Shown here: in pieces, positions 44,101 to 49,710 of the stretch
Position numbering within the stretch: the stretch's first letter is position 1
Layout: each line of letters starts with the position of its first letter
Source of the DNA: Heterobilharzia americana
Lineage: Eukaryota; Platyhelminthes; Trematoda; Strigeidida; Schistosomatidae
Direction of reading: 5' to 3'
DNA length: 64,000 nt
Assembly: GCA_944470555.2 (NCBI GenBank)
Contig: OX104128.1
Span: 62,813,257 to 62,877,256 of the forward strand
Translations under genes and position numbers: made by a program
The notes under the pieces: model-generated
Told to the model about the DNA's origin: nothing
Databases searched by the model: none
Seen by the model: the letters and a program-made list of their open reading frames with translations, nothing else

Positions 44101-45522
44101 GTTATATGAAGCTGTAGTTTATTAGTTTATACACTCAACTTTTAACCACTGGTTGGCGAGTTTGAGCTCAGTTACCTTTAACAAAGTTTGCATCAACAGT
44201 TAGTATGATAAATATTCATATCATATTTATGGTTTATAGCTTAGTGCACTAAACTAGATATGATTGAAGAGTTGTAACTGTGTGGACATTCCACCATAAA
44301 GTCTTATGATCATTTCTTTCATTGTTTATAAAATATACTAAGCATGACAAGTCAAAGAGAATATGATGAACATTCTTGTCGAAATTGAAGACAGAAAGAG
44401 TAAAAAGAGGGGGAAGAAAGGATACTGTTAAGCACCCCATGCAAGCTCGAATAAGATACTCATCATTCAATTGTCGATAATCACTCATCAATTTCATTTA
44501 CCAAGCAATAAATTACAACTATAACAGTGGGGTTGTAAAACTACTAAGATAAACCTCGGTAGGTAGAGTAAGGCTTGAAAAGCTGGCACATTAGTTGAGA
44601 ATTGAGTGGTTTAATTGGATAAATCACAGTTTAATTATCATTTTTACACGTAAAGCACATCTCTACTGAATTAAAATTTAACTTGTCTATTGTATATATA
44701 TTTTGTTCAACATAGAAAAACCATAGAAAACTAAATGACTTTTCAAAAAAAAGAAAAGAGAAAATGTTGTATTAAAAATATAACCTGAATAGGAAACACG
44801 ATAAATGTAAACTAACTTTTCTTTGTACTCTTTGATAACACGATTTGTAAAGAATTCACCCGCTTCTTGCATACTTTTCACATAGGGTGCTGGTGAAGGT
44901 GTCTAAAAAACATAAGAATTAAAAGCTAAGAAAAATCTACCACGCTTAACCAGCCTAAAGCTGCTATGGACTCAGCTACAGCTGAGAGATGATTGAAGAA
45001 ATTACTACTTCGATTCATATCCTTAAACTTCTGTAATAATAACAATTTAAGGAAATATTCATAGAATTACAATAACTTCTTCTATTTCTTTTGCTAAAGG
45101 ACTTATAATAAGGCTTAATTCAGAATCATTTGGCTTAGAACAATCAGCGGCTAATTTTAAAATATCTTCTTGAAGTAGAAAACACTTTTCTATCATAGAC
45201 GCCTGTAAGAGAACCATCCATTAGTTTGGTAATACACTTGCATAAAAAAAACATACATGAGTTTTCACAACATCTCCTATTTTCGAACTACTCAGCACAT
45301 ATTCAGATAGAGGACCAGTAATGATCTCATGAAACTCTTTGACTGAGGCAGGATTTCCACCTTCTTGAAGACAAAAATAAGCGAAATGATGATAAATTTA
45401 AGCATACCTGTAGACACTTTAATTGGTGATGTTCGATACATACTATTGTTATTAGCTGCTGCTGCTTCCAAAAGAATTGTAACTTTTTCTAGTCGGTAAA
45501 GCAGAGAATCTAGTCTTTCCAT
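13971..45522 (-). CDS. Cyclase-associated protein (CAP), 10 coding exons, 3' end missing
   Basis: CAP binds actin monomers, speeds cofilin-driven filament turnover and, in some species, binds adenylyl cyclase. The exons join as 45522-45408, 45363-45257, 45202-45071, 45030-44941, 44902-44817, 40937-40697, 36170-35913, 24482-24359, 18586-18504 and 14114-13971 (1,380 nt, 460 codons). All introns are GT-AG and all phases agree. Residues 1-25 carry the RLE-type oligomerisation motif, 39-200 the helical folded domain ([16 protein letters not shown]), 237-247 a proline run ([10 protein letters not shown]), 265-300 the WH2 domain ([20 protein letters not shown]) and 335-460 the CARP beta-helix. CAPs usually have about 470-490 residues, so one short last exon (the EFP...EQFK tail) is unseen. 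The start is the Met that matches the family N-terminus. An AG splice acceptor two bases upstream suggests a 5' UTR intron or trans-splice site. Confidence 0.93.
14225..15549 (-). mobile_element. Penelope-like element with inverted LTR-like arms and TSD
   Basis: The direct repeat TGTTTCACATA occurs at 14214-14224 and 15550-15560 (11-bp TSD). Inside are two inverted arms of about 360 bp (14266-14632 and 15185-15544, roughly 90-95% alike by eye) around a core of 550 bp. The core, on the minus strand, has decayed PLE coding sequence: a [17 protein letters not shown] connector, [19 protein letters not shown], then a GIY-YIG endonuclease start [12 protein letters not shown], a KKIGETS segment (expected YIGETS) and [11 protein letters not shown]. 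The left arm continues the same frame to the C-terminus, so the right arm is an inverted copy of the element's own 3' end. It sits in CAP intron 9, 110 bp before exon 10. Confidence 0.85.
15561..16339. other. Unassigned intron 9 sequence
   Basis: Short overlapping frames around 15764-16102 on both strands show no recognisable motif. Nothing else supportable was seen. Confidence 0.35.
16340..17560 (+). pseudogene. Ty3/gypsy 5' region and gag remnant
   Basis: The open frame from 16773 reads FAQIEALFM (from about 16749), then [20 protein letters not shown], the classic gypsy capsid start. A stop at 17042 interrupts the frame. The next frame continues with [20 protein letters not shown] and [14 protein letters not shown] serine/threonine-rich linker and basic tail reach about 17545. 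Upstream, TTAGTGAGCCCGATATAG at 16519 resembles the primer-binding junction after a 5' LTR, so an LTR end may lie near 16515. No protease or RT follows, so the element is a 5' fragment. It lies in CAP intron 9, antisense to CAP. Confidence 0.7.
17561..18503. other. Unassigned intron 9 sequence
   Basis: No coding exon or repeat was recognised. A weak tRNA-like box, AATTCAATCCCTGATC, occurs near 18361. Confidence 0.35.
18504..18586 (-). CDS. CAP exon 9 (residues 385-412)
   Basis: It encodes [20 protein letters not shown] and NCQSVQIQ, the next CARP coils. The acceptor is TTTTTTCATAG and the donor GTTAGT. It joins exon 8 in phase 1 to give ...INSIML-DGCKK as in other CAPs. Confidence 0.96.
18976..19030 (-). 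ncRNA. Hammerhead ribozyme, complete core
   Basis: In 5'-3' order on the minus strand: GCACTG, core CTGAGGA, stem II GTCC/GGAC with a nine-base loop, GAAA, stem III palindrome ACAGCTGT, triplet GTC, then CAGTGC. Stem I (GCACTG with CAGTGC) is six perfect pairs. All conserved core positions fit CUGANGA/GAAA/NUH, so this copy is predicted to be catalytically competent. It is the best ribozyme in the window. Confidence 0.88.
19265..19318 (+). ncRNA. Hammerhead ribozyme, second arm
   Basis: Core CTGAGGA (19275-19281), stem II GTCC/GGAC, GAAA, a stem III with outer pairs, triplet GTC (19306-19308), then TAGTGT. Stem I still forms six pairs but two are G-U. Probably active but weaker than its minus-strand partner. 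Confidence 0.82.
19529..19694 (-). repeat. tRNA-derived SINE (family C)
   Basis: The minus strand begins GTAGAGCTGTGGCTTAAGA. A box like GGGTTCAAGC appears near 19615, and the copy ends in AAGGCTGCTGAGTGC. It is of the same kind as the copy at 32.73 kb and lies in CAP intron 8. Confidence 0.6.
19695..21379. other. Unassigned intron 8 sequence
   Basis: A weak tRNA-like box (GGGATCAAACC, about 19948) is visible. Short open frames at 20007-20219 and 21110-21298 have no recognised motif. Confidence 0.35.
21380..21960 (-). pseudogene. Penelope-like GIY-YIG endonuclease remnant
   Basis: Minus-strand frames read [20 protein letters not shown], then [19 protein letters not shown] (where YIGQTS is expected), a [14 protein letters not shown] segment, [18 protein letters not shown] and [20 protein letters not shown]. 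This is the C-terminal endonuclease half of a second PLE lineage, different from the one at 12.4 kb. The catalytic YIG is replaced and the frame shifts at least once. No RT or LTR was found. It lies in CAP intron 8. Confidence 0.65.
21961..22667. other. Unassigned intron 8 sequence
   Basis: AT-rich with no recognisable coding or repeat signal. Confidence 0.35.
22668..22741 (-). other. Exon-like segment in CAP intron 8 (candidate cassette/poison exon)
   Basis: A 74-nt segment is flanked by TTTCCCTAG upstream and the consensus donor GTAAGT downstream. In the phase left by CAP exon 8 it is open and would add 25 codons ([20 protein letters not shown]...). It changes the phase, so exon 9 would then be read as MVVKKLV followed by a stop. 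The polypyrimidine tract is weak. It may be chance or part of an unknown repeat. Confidence 0.3.
22742..23779. other. Unassigned intron 8 sequence
   Basis: No coding or repeat feature apart from short TTA/AGT runs around 23685-23720. Confidence 0.35.
23780..23921. repeat. MITE-like element, TGACTTTAAA termini
   Basis: 142 bp with inverted ends: TGACTTTAAAAACCACCTTA on the left, and GTGGTCTTTAAAGTCA on the right. The ends pair over about 25 bp. AACCAATCAAATTTTC inside resembles the inside of the copy at 8.7 kb. Non-coding. Confidence 0.7.
24237..24290 (+). repeat. Partial MITE of the same family
   Basis: TGACTATAAACACCACCC followed by CTAACGATTCCAATAACTG resembles the left part of the 23780 copy. 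No right end was found before CAP exon 8. Confidence 0.4.
24359..24482 (-). CDS. CAP exon 8 (residues 344-384)
   Basis: It encodes [20 protein letters not shown] and KINSIML, the hallmark strand repeats of the CARP domain. The acceptor is TTCTTTAG and the donor GTAAGT; phase 1. A retroelement TSD lies 37 bp upstream of its acceptor (see findings). Confidence 0.96.
24530..25119 (+). mobile_element. SR3/Perere-like non-LTR 3' end with TSD
   Basis: ATTAGTATAAG occurs at 24519-24529 and 25120-25130 (11-bp TSD). The plus strand encodes the C-terminal tail of the [20 protein letters not shown], then [30 protein letters not shown] and [17 protein letters not shown] 3' UTR follows that ends in GTTGATAATGATG. 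It is a 5'-truncated insertion of about 590 bp in CAP intron 7, antisense to CAP, 37 bp from the exon 8 acceptor. Confidence 0.88.
25131..26664. other. Intron 7 stretch with one family D fragment
   Basis: 25340-25420 carries a minus-strand family D piece (GTTAGCAAGGCGTA and a worn B box). 25790-25880 is similar to 53.88-53.96 kb (both start GAGGGTAGTTCT and contain GACTCCG.GTGTT), so both may belong to an unclassified repeat. Nothing else was recognised. Confidence 0.35.
26665..27185. repeat. Family D arm-spacer-arm repeat
   Basis: The minus-strand arm (26670-26860) has CCTTGCTGACGAGTG, an intact CTGACGA core half. The spacer is 26870-27005. The plus-strand arm (27010-27180) has CTGGTGAGTGTC, then GCATGAAACTTAGTTC. 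The structure is the same as at 6.4-6.9 kb. It lies in CAP intron 7. Confidence 0.5.
27186..27789. other. Unassigned intron 7 sequence
   Basis: No recognised feature. Confidence 0.35.
27790..28610 (-). pseudogene. SR3/Perere-like endonuclease fragment
   Basis: The minus strand reads, through frameshifts, [15 protein letters not shown] (endonuclease start), [18 protein letters not shown] and then [20 protein letters not shown]. The [12 protein letters not shown] motif is shared with the plus-strand copies at 50.7 and 59.57 kb. It represents the middle of the element; RT and 3' end are absent. Confidence 0.75.
28611..30465. other. Intron 7 stretch with unclassified repeat traces
   Basis: 28700-28990 resembles 54.32-54.50 kb (both have GAAGGTTACTT, CAGGTACCTGA-like and GTCACACACG blocks), so a dispersed repeat is likely. 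Short minus frames at 29629-29838 and 30002-30217 are not recognised. Confidence 0.35.
30466..30880. repeat. Family D arm-spacer-arm repeat
   Basis: The minus-strand arm contains TTTAGGTTTCCTGGCACTTC and TTAGCAAGGGATATC (30505-30540). The plus-strand arm contains TTGACGAGTCCCAAGAAGCA, then ACAAAACCTAATTC (30785-30815). The ends carry the shared TTGGCTAGATGCAATC and GACTGACTCCAACCAA inverted termini. Hammerhead cores are worn. It lies in CAP intron 7. Confidence 0.5.
30881..32084. other. Unassigned intron 7 sequence
   Basis: Several 60-75 codon frames on both strands (30887-31117, 31413-31622, 31697-31897) carry no recognised motif. Confidence 0.35.
32085..32375 (+). mobile_element. SR3/Perere-like 3' fragment
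   Basis: The plus strand contains the block GTTGTGAACCTTCATCAACC followed by the ATGTACTGCGCATACC block, decayed from [17 protein letters not shown]. It is closely matched, inverted, by 33.95-34.22 kb, so the two form a 300-bp inverted pair. Confidence 0.7.
32376..32727. other. Unassigned intron 7 sequence
   Basis: Nothing recognised. Confidence 0.35.
32728..32897 (-). repeat. tRNA-derived SINE (family C), best copy
   Basis: The minus strand starts GTGGAGTTATGGCTCATTGG (A-box region, TGGCTCATTGG). It has a GGGTTGAAAC B-box-like block and ends with the GGTTCGCTGAGTGG end. It lies in CAP intron 7, sense to CAP. Confidence 0.65.
32898..33559. other. Unassigned intron 7 sequence
   Basis: No coding or repeat feature recognised. 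Confidence 0.35.
33560..34260 (-). mobile_element. SR3/Perere-like 3' end
   Basis: The minus strand gives the C-terminal ORF tail: [20 protein letters not shown] (frameshifted [10 protein letters not shown]), [35 protein letters not shown]. It then has the 3' UTR with the CTACTGTGAAGTGTGGCAA block (inverse of 33585-33603). It is in the same orientation as CAP, in intron 7. Confidence 0.75.
34711..34809 (-). repeat. tRNA-derived SINE (family C), partial
   Basis: Only the 3' half, from CCGAGGTTTGGGCAGCCAGA to GGTTGCTGAGTGT on the minus strand, remains. It directly abuts the hammerhead SINE pair. Confidence 0.55.
34847..34896 (-). ncRNA. Hammerhead ribozyme (SM-alpha type)
   Basis: Minus strand: CCAG, canonical core CTGATGA, stem II GTCC/GGAT, GAAA, stem III ACACGGGT (two outer pairs), triplet GTC, then CTGG. 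Stem I is four perfect pairs next to the core. All core positions are intact, so it is plausibly active. Confidence 0.83.
35137..35183 (+). ncRNA. Hammerhead ribozyme, altered stems
   Basis: Core CTGACGA, stem II GCCC/GGAC with one mismatch, GAAA, stem III reduced (ACATGCAT), triplet ATC (allowed by the NUH rule), then CTGGAT. Stem I ATCCAG/CTGGAT is perfect. The weak stem III makes activity uncertain. Confidence 0.75.
35221..35912. other. Unassigned end of intron 7
   Basis: No feature recognised before the exon 7 donor. Confidence 0.35.
35913..36170 (-). CDS. CAP exon 7 (residues 258-343), WH2 domain
   Basis: It encodes [20 protein letters not shown] and [15 protein letters not shown], the actin-binding WH2 region. 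A serine/threonine-rich linker follows, then [10 protein letters not shown], the first strand of the CARP domain. The acceptor is AAATTAG and the donor GTAAGT; phase 0. The next intron is 11.4 kb, the longest in the gene. Confidence 0.96.
36171..36554. other. Unassigned intron 6 sequence
   Basis: Nothing recognised. Confidence 0.35.
36555..37000 (-). mobile_element. SR3/Perere-like 3' end fragment
   Basis: It shares the CACTTCACAGTAGTATACAA block (3' UTR, inverse strand) with the 33.56 kb copy. It then has minus-strand coding remnants for the ...WCPCIHS end and upstream MPSHRL-type tail, all worn. It lies in CAP intron 6. Confidence 0.65.
37001..37417. other. Unassigned intron 6 sequence
   Basis: Nothing recognised before the TSD of the next element. 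Confidence 0.35.
37431..38866 (-). mobile_element. SR2-like RTE copy made of the 5' half only, with TSD
   Basis: TCTCATGAACCAT occurs at 37418-37430 and 38867-38879 (13-bp TSD). The element is 1,436 bp on the minus strand. It keeps the full 5' leader (CTAGTTACTAGCCGGTCCTA at 38.84 kb), the endonuclease region and the basic linker. It stops at the point corresponding to about 4230 of the 2.8 kb copy, then continues straight into (ATA)n next to the TSD. RT and the normal 3' end are absent. Coding frames are broken. It lies in CAP intron 6, sense to CAP. Confidence 0.85.
39045..39580 (+). mobile_element. SR3/Perere-like 3' end
   Basis: Plus-strand coding remnants: [28 protein letters not shown] (39190-39277) and [12 protein letters not shown]. 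The 3' UTR is CTGATATGAGATATGGCAAC, then CCTGGTCCTATGTTGATATTG as in the 24.5 kb copy. It ends in a short ATTATC repeat. It lies in CAP intron 6, antisense. Confidence 0.8.
39581..40065. other. Unassigned intron 6 sequence
   Basis: AT-rich, no feature recognised. Confidence 0.35.
40066..40157. repeat. (TACTA)/(CTA) tandem repeat
   Basis: About 90 bp of mixed TAC triplets and ACTAT pentamers; a low-complexity satellite in CAP intron 6. Confidence 0.9.
40158..40696. other. Unassigned intron 6 start
   Basis: No feature besides the exon 6 donor at its upper end. Confidence 0.35.
40697..40937 (-). CDS. CAP exon 6 (residues 177-257)
   Basis: It encodes [20 protein letters not shown] and [13 protein letters not shown], the end of the folded domain. 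A serine/asparagine-rich linker follows, then the proline run [10 protein letters not shown], a likely profilin or SH3 binding site. The acceptor is TCTTGCAG and the donor GTAAGT; phase 0 at the end. A plus-strand open frame over the same bases is a shadow. Confidence 0.95.
40938..41814. other. Unassigned intron 5 sequence
   Basis: A minus frame at 41120-41359 has no recognised motif. Confidence 0.35.
41815..43217 (-). mobile_element. SR2-like RTE, 5'-truncated
   Basis: The minus strand reads SLILLNKGD and CKNWRGI-like RT start (43.2-43.1 kb), [20 protein letters not shown] (about 42.75 kb), then the 217-codon frame 42611-41958 ([15 protein letters not shown]..., [20 protein letters not shown]) and the GRPK tail. 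It ends GAGCCCAAGGGACAAATAAT, the normal RTE 3' end. It is better preserved than the 2.8 kb copy: 217 codons stay open after the catalytic box. It lies in CAP intron 5, sense to CAP. Confidence 0.85.
43218..44816. other. Unassigned intron 5 sequence
   Basis: No repeat or exon recognised; a minus frame at 44249-44497 is unassigned. Confidence 0.35.
44817..44902 (-). CDS. CAP exon 5 (residues 149-176)
   Basis: It encodes [20 protein letters not shown] and RVIKEYKE, matching the P-YVKEM...FYTNRVLKEFK region of the family. The acceptor is TTTTTTAG after a 38-bp intron. The donor GTTAGT opens the first large intron (3.9 kb). Confidence 0.93.
44941..45030 (-). CDS. CAP exon 4 (residues 119-148)
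   Basis: It encodes [20 protein letters not shown] and [10 protein letters not shown], the most conserved part of the CAP folded domain. The acceptor is ATTACAG and the donor GTAGAT. The preceding intron is only 40 bp. Confidence 0.95.
45071..45202 (-). CDS. CAP exon 3 (residues 75-118)
   Basis: It encodes [20 protein letters not shown] and the LAKEIEEVI helix of the folded domain. The acceptor is CTTACAG and the donor GTAATT; phase 0 at both ends. The intron before it is 54 bp. Confidence 0.9.
45257..45363 (-). CDS. CAP exon 2 (residues 39-74)
   Basis: It encodes [20 protein letters not shown] and [15 protein letters not shown], the first helices of the helical folded domain. The donor is GTATGT. 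Two acceptors three bases apart (after 45364 or after 45361) both keep the frame, a possible NAGNAG-like choice adding or dropping one residue. The preceding intron is 44 bp. Confidence 0.9.
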
Positions 45523-45524
45523 GC
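45408..45524 (-). CDS. CAP exon 1 (residues 1-38)
   Basis: The exon follows the acceptor CTGTTTTAG, with the start codon at 45522-45520. It encodes [20 protein letters not shown] and the following [15 protein letters not shown] segment, the family's N-terminal RLE helix plus linker. The donor GTATGC follows 45408; phase 1. The frame stays open upstream to 45636, but that part is not CAP-like. Confidence 0.9.
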
Positions 45525-45649
45525 CTAAAACAGATAAAGCGAAATAACACTGAGGAATAAAAAACGAATGTACAACAGTTGTTTTCAATGAAAATATACC
45601 AGTGACAAAAAAATCAATAACACAGAATCCACTCATACTGAAAGCAAAT

Positions 45650-46209
45650 TATTTTATTATTACTATTAGTCCCTTGGGTTCCTAATGGAACATAGGGCTT
45701 CAGTAGCTCGTCTCCATTCCACTCTGCTCTCTGAAATCTTTTGAACCTGGTTCCTCCTCGTACGACCTCCTCCATGTCACCCTCAGCTGGGACACCCAAC
45801 TCGTCGCTTCCCATGGGGATTTCACTTGAGGGCCTGACGCGTGATGTCCCCAGTCGGCTTTCCCAGTGTATGCCCAATCCATCTCCACTTCCTTCTGCAT
45901 ATTTGTTGAGTGATAGGTTCTTGGTTGGTTCGTTCCCAGAGCTCCTTGTTGCTTATTCTTTCTGGCCGTCTCATCTGATCTTCAGTAGCGAGCCAGGGTA
46001 GGCAGTTGTTGATGAATGTCTGTAGTTTATTGGAAATCCCTTTCGTAACGCGCCAAGTCTCTCAACCATACAGAAGCACGGATTTGACGTTGGTGTTGAA
46101 AATCCGCATCTTGTTCCGCATGCTGAGTGCAGAAGATCTCCACACTGGTTTCAGGCTAATGAACGCCTGTCTTGCTTTTCCGATTCTGACTTTAACATCC
46201 TCGTCTGAC
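45650..46209 (-). mobile_element. SR2-like RTE 3' fragment upstream of CAP, with short TSD
   Basis: AGCAAAT lies at 45643-45649 and 46210-46216. The minus strand encodes the last part of the ORF ([16 protein letters not shown]..., SWVSQLRVTWRRS). It ends CCTAAGGAACCCAAGGGACTA-like, then an (AAT)-rich tail. It is 5'-truncated, about 560 bp. It starts about 120 bp upstream of CAP exon 1, so it sits in the 5' flank or a 5' UTR intron. Confidence 0.8.
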
Positions 46210-46216
46210 AGCAAAT

Positions 46217-46699
46217 AATTCACTAAAATTAACAGAACTTAGTTCAGTTACTGTTTTTAGTATTGTGTCGATTGCATAAATGATTGTGAAAGGATAATGG
46301 CTATATGACTTCTGACTAAGATATTTAAAGTTTTCTTATTGTTTATTACATGACTGAAACAATACCTCATTACAACGATTTAAAGGATCTACACTCATCA
46401 CAGACAAGACTTGTCAAGCAAATAACGTACTACTGAACGCACAGTAGGGCATAATAATACGGTAGGAATCTTCACCTCTTGGATAAAACAAGATCAATTG
46501 AAGGAGGCATAAGGACAATTCAATATATATTGTGATCCTTGACACCACTGAATATGCAAACACAAAGCTATGGAAATCACTTCCAAGTCGATTTTTGTAT
46601 ATGTTTCACACAATTAAAACCGACAACCAAAACCTATCAAATAACATATTTCACAGGAAACGGGAATAGATAACATAAGATATTTGGTATGTTCTCACT
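46217..46699. other. CAP upstream flank, nothing recognised
   Basis: AT-rich DNA. I cannot place a promoter or a non-coding first exon. Confidence 0.3.
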
Positions 46700-47870
46700 C
46701 TTTGACGTTATGACAGAGTATGATGAAGTATCAGGAGAGTTGGGTACACTGAGTGATGTCCCTTCTGTTTATTCTTGTTTAATTCTTCTTTAAATGTGCT
46801 TATGGAGTTCTCCGTCTCCTCTTTTGACTCTGAAGGTATTGACATGGTCACACGAGACTATCGTAGGCCTGGAGTAAACACGTGACATAATACTGTTAAG
46901 TGAAGATGCTGACAAGATACAGTGTCCTGAATACCATGGGTAGCAAATTGAGAATGTTCAGGACATACCTCTTACTTCCAGACAAATGCAGATTGTTGCT
47001 TCACGACTGGTCTTTACTAGTGCCCCGTTTAATAATAGGCAAAGAAGTAGGTAAGTGTGTTGACCACTTCAATTACTTGGGAAGTTAGATCGACCTTCGT
47101 GGGTCATTGACCGACGATATAAAAGGCTCGATTAGATTTAACCAATGTACGCCATCTATTGTACCACCTTGATATTTCACTGACTATTAAGGGTAGGATG
47201 TAATGCGCTGCAGTTCGCTTCGTTCTACTTTATAGGTGTGAAAAATGGCCATCAAAGGTAGACGATATGAGATTTCACGTGTCTTCCCACCTTTTCCATC
47301 GTAGCACAGGTCATGTGTCGTAGCGCCTCCAGGTGCGTAACGTAGAAGTCAGATGTTCAGTTTTAAATAGAAGAGGATAGTAAGTTGAAAATATTGTGAA
47401 CGTACATCAACTCAGGTGGGTGGAATATGTATTACGTATCCCCAGTCGCTCATTGTTAGCTGAAGTAGGTTTAGGCTGTAAAAGAGAAAAAGTTGGTCAC
47501 ATGTAAACACTGCATCAGTTCATGAAGTCTGACTGCTGGCCTGAGCCACGTATGGAAATGAAAACTTTCGAGTTGGAATTCACATGACGACGGAAATTGG
47601 TAGTTGAAGATTCAGTGATACGGCTGAGAATCCATCTTCGTGGTTCATATGCGCCCATGCATCATCTTCATTGTCGAGACGAATTTCGTGATTGTTCTAT
47701 TCCTTCTTATTCTTTTTTCACGGTTTTCCACCACGTTGAACTTTCTCCTTCCTTATTTCTCTATCGTTAATCTTTGTATCTTCTATCTTGATATCCTGAC
47801 ATTTTGAAACCTATGCAGCAATGCTAGACCCTAAACTGATTCTGACTAACAGCCTGTTCAGGTCCCATAA
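46700..47870 (+). pseudogene. SR3/Perere-like RT C-terminus and 3' end
   Basis: Plus-strand pieces: RDIILLSEDADK (after the expected YADD), MFRTYLLLPDKCRLLLHDWS, VDHFNYLGS, then worn VVNLHRLRW and WLETLGDMA blocks, and the 3' UTR GACATTTTGAAACCTATGCA. Many frameshifts. This is the first of a row of plus-strand copies that runs to 62.6 kb. Confidence 0.75.
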
Positions 47871-49434
47871 GATGACTGAGAACTTGAGCTTTTATTCAAT
47901 TGAATGAAATACAATACCCAAGTATAGAACGTAGAGCACTGCTGATTAGAATACTGAAATCATAAACGAAGGATATGAGAAAATAGATCTCAGGTGGGTC
48001 GAAAAATAATCCCAAAACAGTTAGAATATACCTCAGAACTAATAAATGAGAAACAATAGTTGGCATTGTGAAGACACTTTTTACAAATCGAAGCGTTATG
48101 AATGAATTTGGTTTCCGAAGTAACCCAATGATGGTTTGTATTACGGTTTCAACGGTTAAAAGCATGGAAGAAAGAAAAAAACTTTATCACTATCCTCTAA
48201 GCTTCTAACCATGGCTTCTGCCTTAATGTGATCACGCTTGTCTATTTTGCAGAAATAGTTGAGCTACAGAAAGATACTACTGAACGACATGAGTAGTTAG
48301 ATTTTGCTAGCCAGATCAGTGAGCTGAACACTAAACGATTTGTATTTGTTGCGACACCTTGTTTGTAGTCCGGTTCCATCATGAAATTCAGTTTGAGAGT
48401 ATTGGAAGAATGCAACTAACTTCAGCATCAAAGCCAAAACATTCTGCTTGAGGCTGAAGGTACTCCTGAGCGAACCAGGGCTTATCAGAGGTGGAGCATT
48501 TTTAAAAATAAACATTTCTAGTGACGCTTACTTCCCATAACCGAAAACAGAGGTTAGAAAAGGTAAGGATAAAAATGTCATATCTTATTCCAATGATTTC
48601 ATTTGCGACTAATAAAACAAATATTCTCATGAAGATCAGATATAAGTAGTCAGTTGATAAGATCATTAGTACCATCTCACTATCCTAATCAAGTCTTACA
48701 GGAATAAAATCACCTATTCTGGGTAGCCAGGTAGCGTCAGTCACTCTTACACTACCAGTATTATTAGATTGCGTTTTGTCCTATGAATTGTTTGACTGCG
48801 GTTTCGAATAATGTATTGGCCGAACGTAGACATTTGCATAAAGATAAATCAGTTTACAAACCTTCAAAGTCTAAATCGGTTAGTATATATACTAAATATT
48901 TTCCAACAGTAATTACCGTGATGTGCTGAAATAAGATTACGTTAAGAAAAAAAGTAAAGGTTCCTAAACTGAAACACAGATAAGTCTACAAAGTTTCAGG
49001 CTTTAGGTGAAGAGGTATGCATACTGCTTAGTTACGATTTGAGGATAACGGAAATTCATTGTTAGAACCCGTAAAAACGCACGGCTGAAATGTTATCACA
49101 GTGGTACAGATGTATTTAGGCACTGTCTATTATAATCATTTGTTTTTCCTTTTAACGCCTTTTCAGTCATCTTTTTCTATAAGCTATATCAATACAATGG
49201 TAGAGAAGATTGGTAATTCAGGATGAGCAGTGGGTAGTGAAGAGTGAAGATATTGAAAAAATAGCGGTAATAGGTAACAGCAGACAGCAGCTAACATATC
49301 AAAGAAACCACTATAAAATGTTAGTGCTTACACAGACTAAAGCGAAGTAATATAGATTTAAGATTCACTTGCAGAAAAGACGAATGGAACTGCAAGCAGA
49401 ACATTTAAAGGAACAACTTAACTGATCCACAGCT
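47871..49434. other. Unassigned stretch with two open frames
   Basis: The minus frame 47896-48165 (MLLTVETVIQTIIGLLRKPN...) could be an exon ending at GAG|GTATAT near 48032. The minus frame 48297-48515 (NAPPLISPGSLRSTFSLKQN...) is also open. I recognise neither. They could belong to a host gene upstream of CAP or to unknown repeats. Confidence 0.3.
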
Positions 49435-49710
49435 ATTCCTCATTTGCCATCTATCAGATATCACTCTCAATGTAACATTGAGAAAGGGTCTTTAGCTCTT
49501 ATACAGGTTGAGAAGGCTGTGAATAATCTAAAATGCAGAAGAGCATCGGGATAAAGGGTGTTGGTTGAGGATTATTGGTCGGATAGAAGTACTAACTAGA
49601 ATGCGGGTGCCACATATGATGTTCTGCGACTGGTTTCAACCTCTGATTAACCTGGTCTACAAGAAAGAATATAAATCTTCTTGTGATAACAGTAGTGGAA
49701 TCAGTCTAAC
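49435..49710 (+). pseudogene. SR3/Perere-like RT fragment
   Basis: Worn QVEKAVNNLKCRRASG (RT start, expected KSGKAAG) and a CDNSSGISLT block (expected CDN.RGISL). It ends abruptly where the 5' leader of the next element begins. Confidence 0.6.
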
